A DNA stretch of 8,024 nt, taken from Candidatus Sulfotelmatobacter sp. (lineage in GTDB: Bacteria > Acidobacteriota > Terriglobia > Terriglobales > Acidobacteriaceae). The notes under the pieces were generated by a model that saw nothing but the letters and a program-made list of their open reading frames with translations, was not told the origin of the DNA and did not search any database. The position numbers and the translations under genes were made by a program. Location of the stretch: assembly GCA_030037515.1 (NCBI GenBank), contig JASHRE010000345.1, positions 1 to 8,024 of the forward strand. Reading direction: 5' to 3'. Below, one piece after another: positions 6,963 to 8,024 of the stretch (the stretch's first letter is position 1; each line of letters opens with the position of its first letter).

Positions 6963-7898
6963 GTGAGATTTTTCCGTCCTGTCATTTTGCTGCTGGTCTC
7001 AGGCTCTTTTGCCTTCAATCTGTCATGCCTCGCGTTTGCGACGCCACCAACTTCTAGGGCGAACTCTTCATCGAACGCAAACTCTCCGTCCGTCGCTGCG
7101 GGGGAGACCGTCCAGCAAAATATCGTCTACGCTAAGGTCAACGGCACCGAGCTGCATCTCGACGTTTACGAACCCGCCGAAGCGAGCCCGAAGCCGCTTC
7201 CCGCGGTGATCCTGATTCACGGCGGCGGATGGAGTGCCTTCGACAAAAGCACGATGCGCGGAATGGGCGGATTCCTCTCGCGCTCGGGATTCGTCGCGGT
7301 TGCCGTCGATTATCGCCTTTTCAAAGACGGCGACAACCGCTGGCCGGCGCAGCTCGATGATCTGCAGCGCGCCGTTCGTTGGGTGCGCGCCAACGCATCG
7401 AAGTACGGCGTCGATCCCGACCATATCGGCGCCTTCGGGCATTCGGCCGGAGCGCAGCTTGCGGCCTTGCTTGGTTTGGAGGACACGCGTGAAAATTCCG
7501 ATCCTGCGCTCGCAAAATATTCCAGCAGGGTTCAGGCTGTCGTCGATGTGAGTGGTCCCAGCGATTTCACCACGAATCATGATCCCGACGGAGATGCTTT
7601 TCTGACGAATTTTCTGGGAGCTTCCTATGCCAAGAACCCGGGAGCCTGGCGCGACGCTTCCCCCGTTTTTCACATCTCAAAAAGCGCCGCACCGTTCCTG
7701 ATTTTTCATGGCACCAAGGATCAGGATGTGCCCATCGCGCAGGCCCAAGAGCTGTACGACAAGCTTAAATCTGCCGGCGTTCCTGTCTCATTCATCAAAG
7801 TGGAAGATGTTCACACCTTCCGTACCTCCGAAGCGCGCATGCAACTGGCGATCGAGTCGCAAAAATTCTTCAATCAGTATTTGAACGGCCGAAACTAG
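6963..7898 (+). CDS. Secreted alpha/beta-hydrolase (esterase/lipase, Aes / BD-FAE type)
   Basis: This 311-residue predicted carboxylesterase begins at GTG. A signal peptide covers about residues 1-26 (MRFFR, hydrophobic core, likely cleavage after AFA). It is followed by a Ser/Asn-rich low-complexity linker (about residues 30-45) and then the hydrolase domain. Visible are the oxyanion-hole motif HGGGW (86-90), the nucleophile elbow GHSAG (Ser161), Asp253 in HGTKDQDVP and His284 in DVHTF, giving a complete Ser-Asp-His triad. The family hydrolyses short-chain esters, including acetylated or feruloylated sugars; the true substrate is unknown. No in-frame ATG is available before the conserved region, so GTG at 6963 is preferred because it gives a proper signal peptide; no Shine-Dalgarno is evident. 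Cys22 (NLSC) is a poor lipobox match, so lipidation is unlikely. It could share a transcript with the acyl-CoA ligase upstream. Confidence 0.88.
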   Translation: MRFFRPVILLLVSGSFAFNLSCLAFATPPTSRANSSSNANSPSVAAGETVQQNIVYAKVNGTELHLDVYEPAEASPKPLPAVILIHGGGWSAFDKSTMRGMGGFLSRSGFVAVAVDYRLFKDGDNRWPAQLDDLQRAVRWVRANASKYGVDPDHIGAFGHSAGAQLAALLGLEDTRENSDPALAKYSSRVQAVVDVSGPSDFTTNHDPDGDAFLTNFLGASYAKNPGAWRDASPVFHISKSAAPFLIFHGTKDQDVPIAQAQELYDKLKSAGVPVSFIKVEDVHTFRTSEARMQLAIESQKFFNQYLNGRN

Positions 7899-7948
7899 AA
7901 AGCGTTCCAGTTTTCTCTCCCCCCGCTGTGCTCAGCCTCGCGATTCAT

Positions 7949-7954
7949 TACAAT
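7949..7954 (+). promoter_or_regulatory. Candidate -10 box for thiG, possibly leaderless
   Basis: TACAAT ends seven bases before the thiG ATG at 7962. If it is a real -10 element, transcription would begin at or next to the start codon, fitting the absence of any Shine-Dalgarno. No convincing -35 box is visible at the expected distance, so confidence is low. Confidence 0.25.
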
Positions 7955-7961
7955 ATCTTCC

Positions 7962-8024
7962 ATGTCAGACTCGTTGGTCATTGCTGGACGCTCCTTTCGT
8001 TCTCGGCTTATTGTCGGCACGGGA
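7962..8024 (+). CDS. thiG: Thiazole synthase ThiG, N-terminal fragment cut by window end
   Basis: Only the first 21 codons are present: MSDSLVIAGRSFRSRLIVGTG. The pattern of a short beta strand, a G-x-x-F-x-S-R-L segment and L/I-x-x-GTG is characteristic of the ThiG N-terminus. ThiG forms the thiazole phosphate moiety of thiamine from deoxyxylulose phosphate, dehydroglycine or glycine imine, and ThiS thiocarboxylate in the cytoplasm. The gene starts 63 bases after the esterase stop. The active-site Lys and the rest of the barrel lie beyond the window. No thiamine (TPP) riboswitch is seen in the short leader. Confidence 0.85.
   Translation, partial: MSDSLVIAGRSFRSRLIVGTG

Noticed and set aside
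7899..7961. Weak hairpin (AGAAA/TTTCT) after the esterase gene as a terminator
   Set aside because: The stem is only five A/T-rich pairs and no proper U-tract follows; too weak to call.

Overview
The window looks like a chromosomal segment of an environmental bacterium, most likely an Acidobacteriota member. That is an inference from the style of the proteins (exported S9 peptidase, GT87-type mannosyltransferase remnant, an exported AhpC/TSA peroxiredoxin with an in-frame UGA) and from the moderately GC-rich coding sequence. There is no rRNA or other decisive marker. No tRNA, CRISPR array, insertion sequence or phage gene was seen.

Layout. 37-630 (+) encodes a small exported or lipoprotein-like protein of unknown function. 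It is followed, with a GTGA overlap, by the remnant of a glycosyltransferase family 87 (DUF2029) integral membrane enzyme at 627-1985. That remnant is still recognisable from end to end, but only by jumping repeatedly between the three forward frames. A promoter-like pair sits at the very end of the remnant and leads into an intact secreted S9 prolyl-oligopeptidase-family peptidase (2007-4184). A 222-base convergent intergenic region with two inverted repeats follows.

The most interesting locus is on the minus strand (4970 down to 4407). It is an exported AhpC/TSA peroxiredoxin whose peroxidatic position is an in-frame UGA in the context T-G-G-UGA-T-Q-Q-M. The reading frame continues uninterrupted for over 100 codons with strong family similarity. 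A hairpin 24 nt after the UGA, with a G as the first loop base, fits the published bacterial SECIS model. I therefore call one selenocysteine-containing protein of 187 residues rather than two fragments. The partner start is divergent: a long-chain acyl-CoA ligase (5122-6927, +), followed 35 nt later by a secreted alpha/beta-hydrolase with a GTG start (6963-7898, +). The window ends inside the first 21 codons of thiG (thiazole synthase).

How the genes relate. The acyl-CoA ligase and esterase could be co-transcribed. The S9 peptidase and the esterase are both predicted secreted hydrolases. The peroxiredoxin is an independent, divergently transcribed antioxidant gene. No multi-gene defence or novel enzymatic system is visible. 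The noteworthy biology is the likely exported selenoperoxiredoxin and the indel-riddled GT87 gene.
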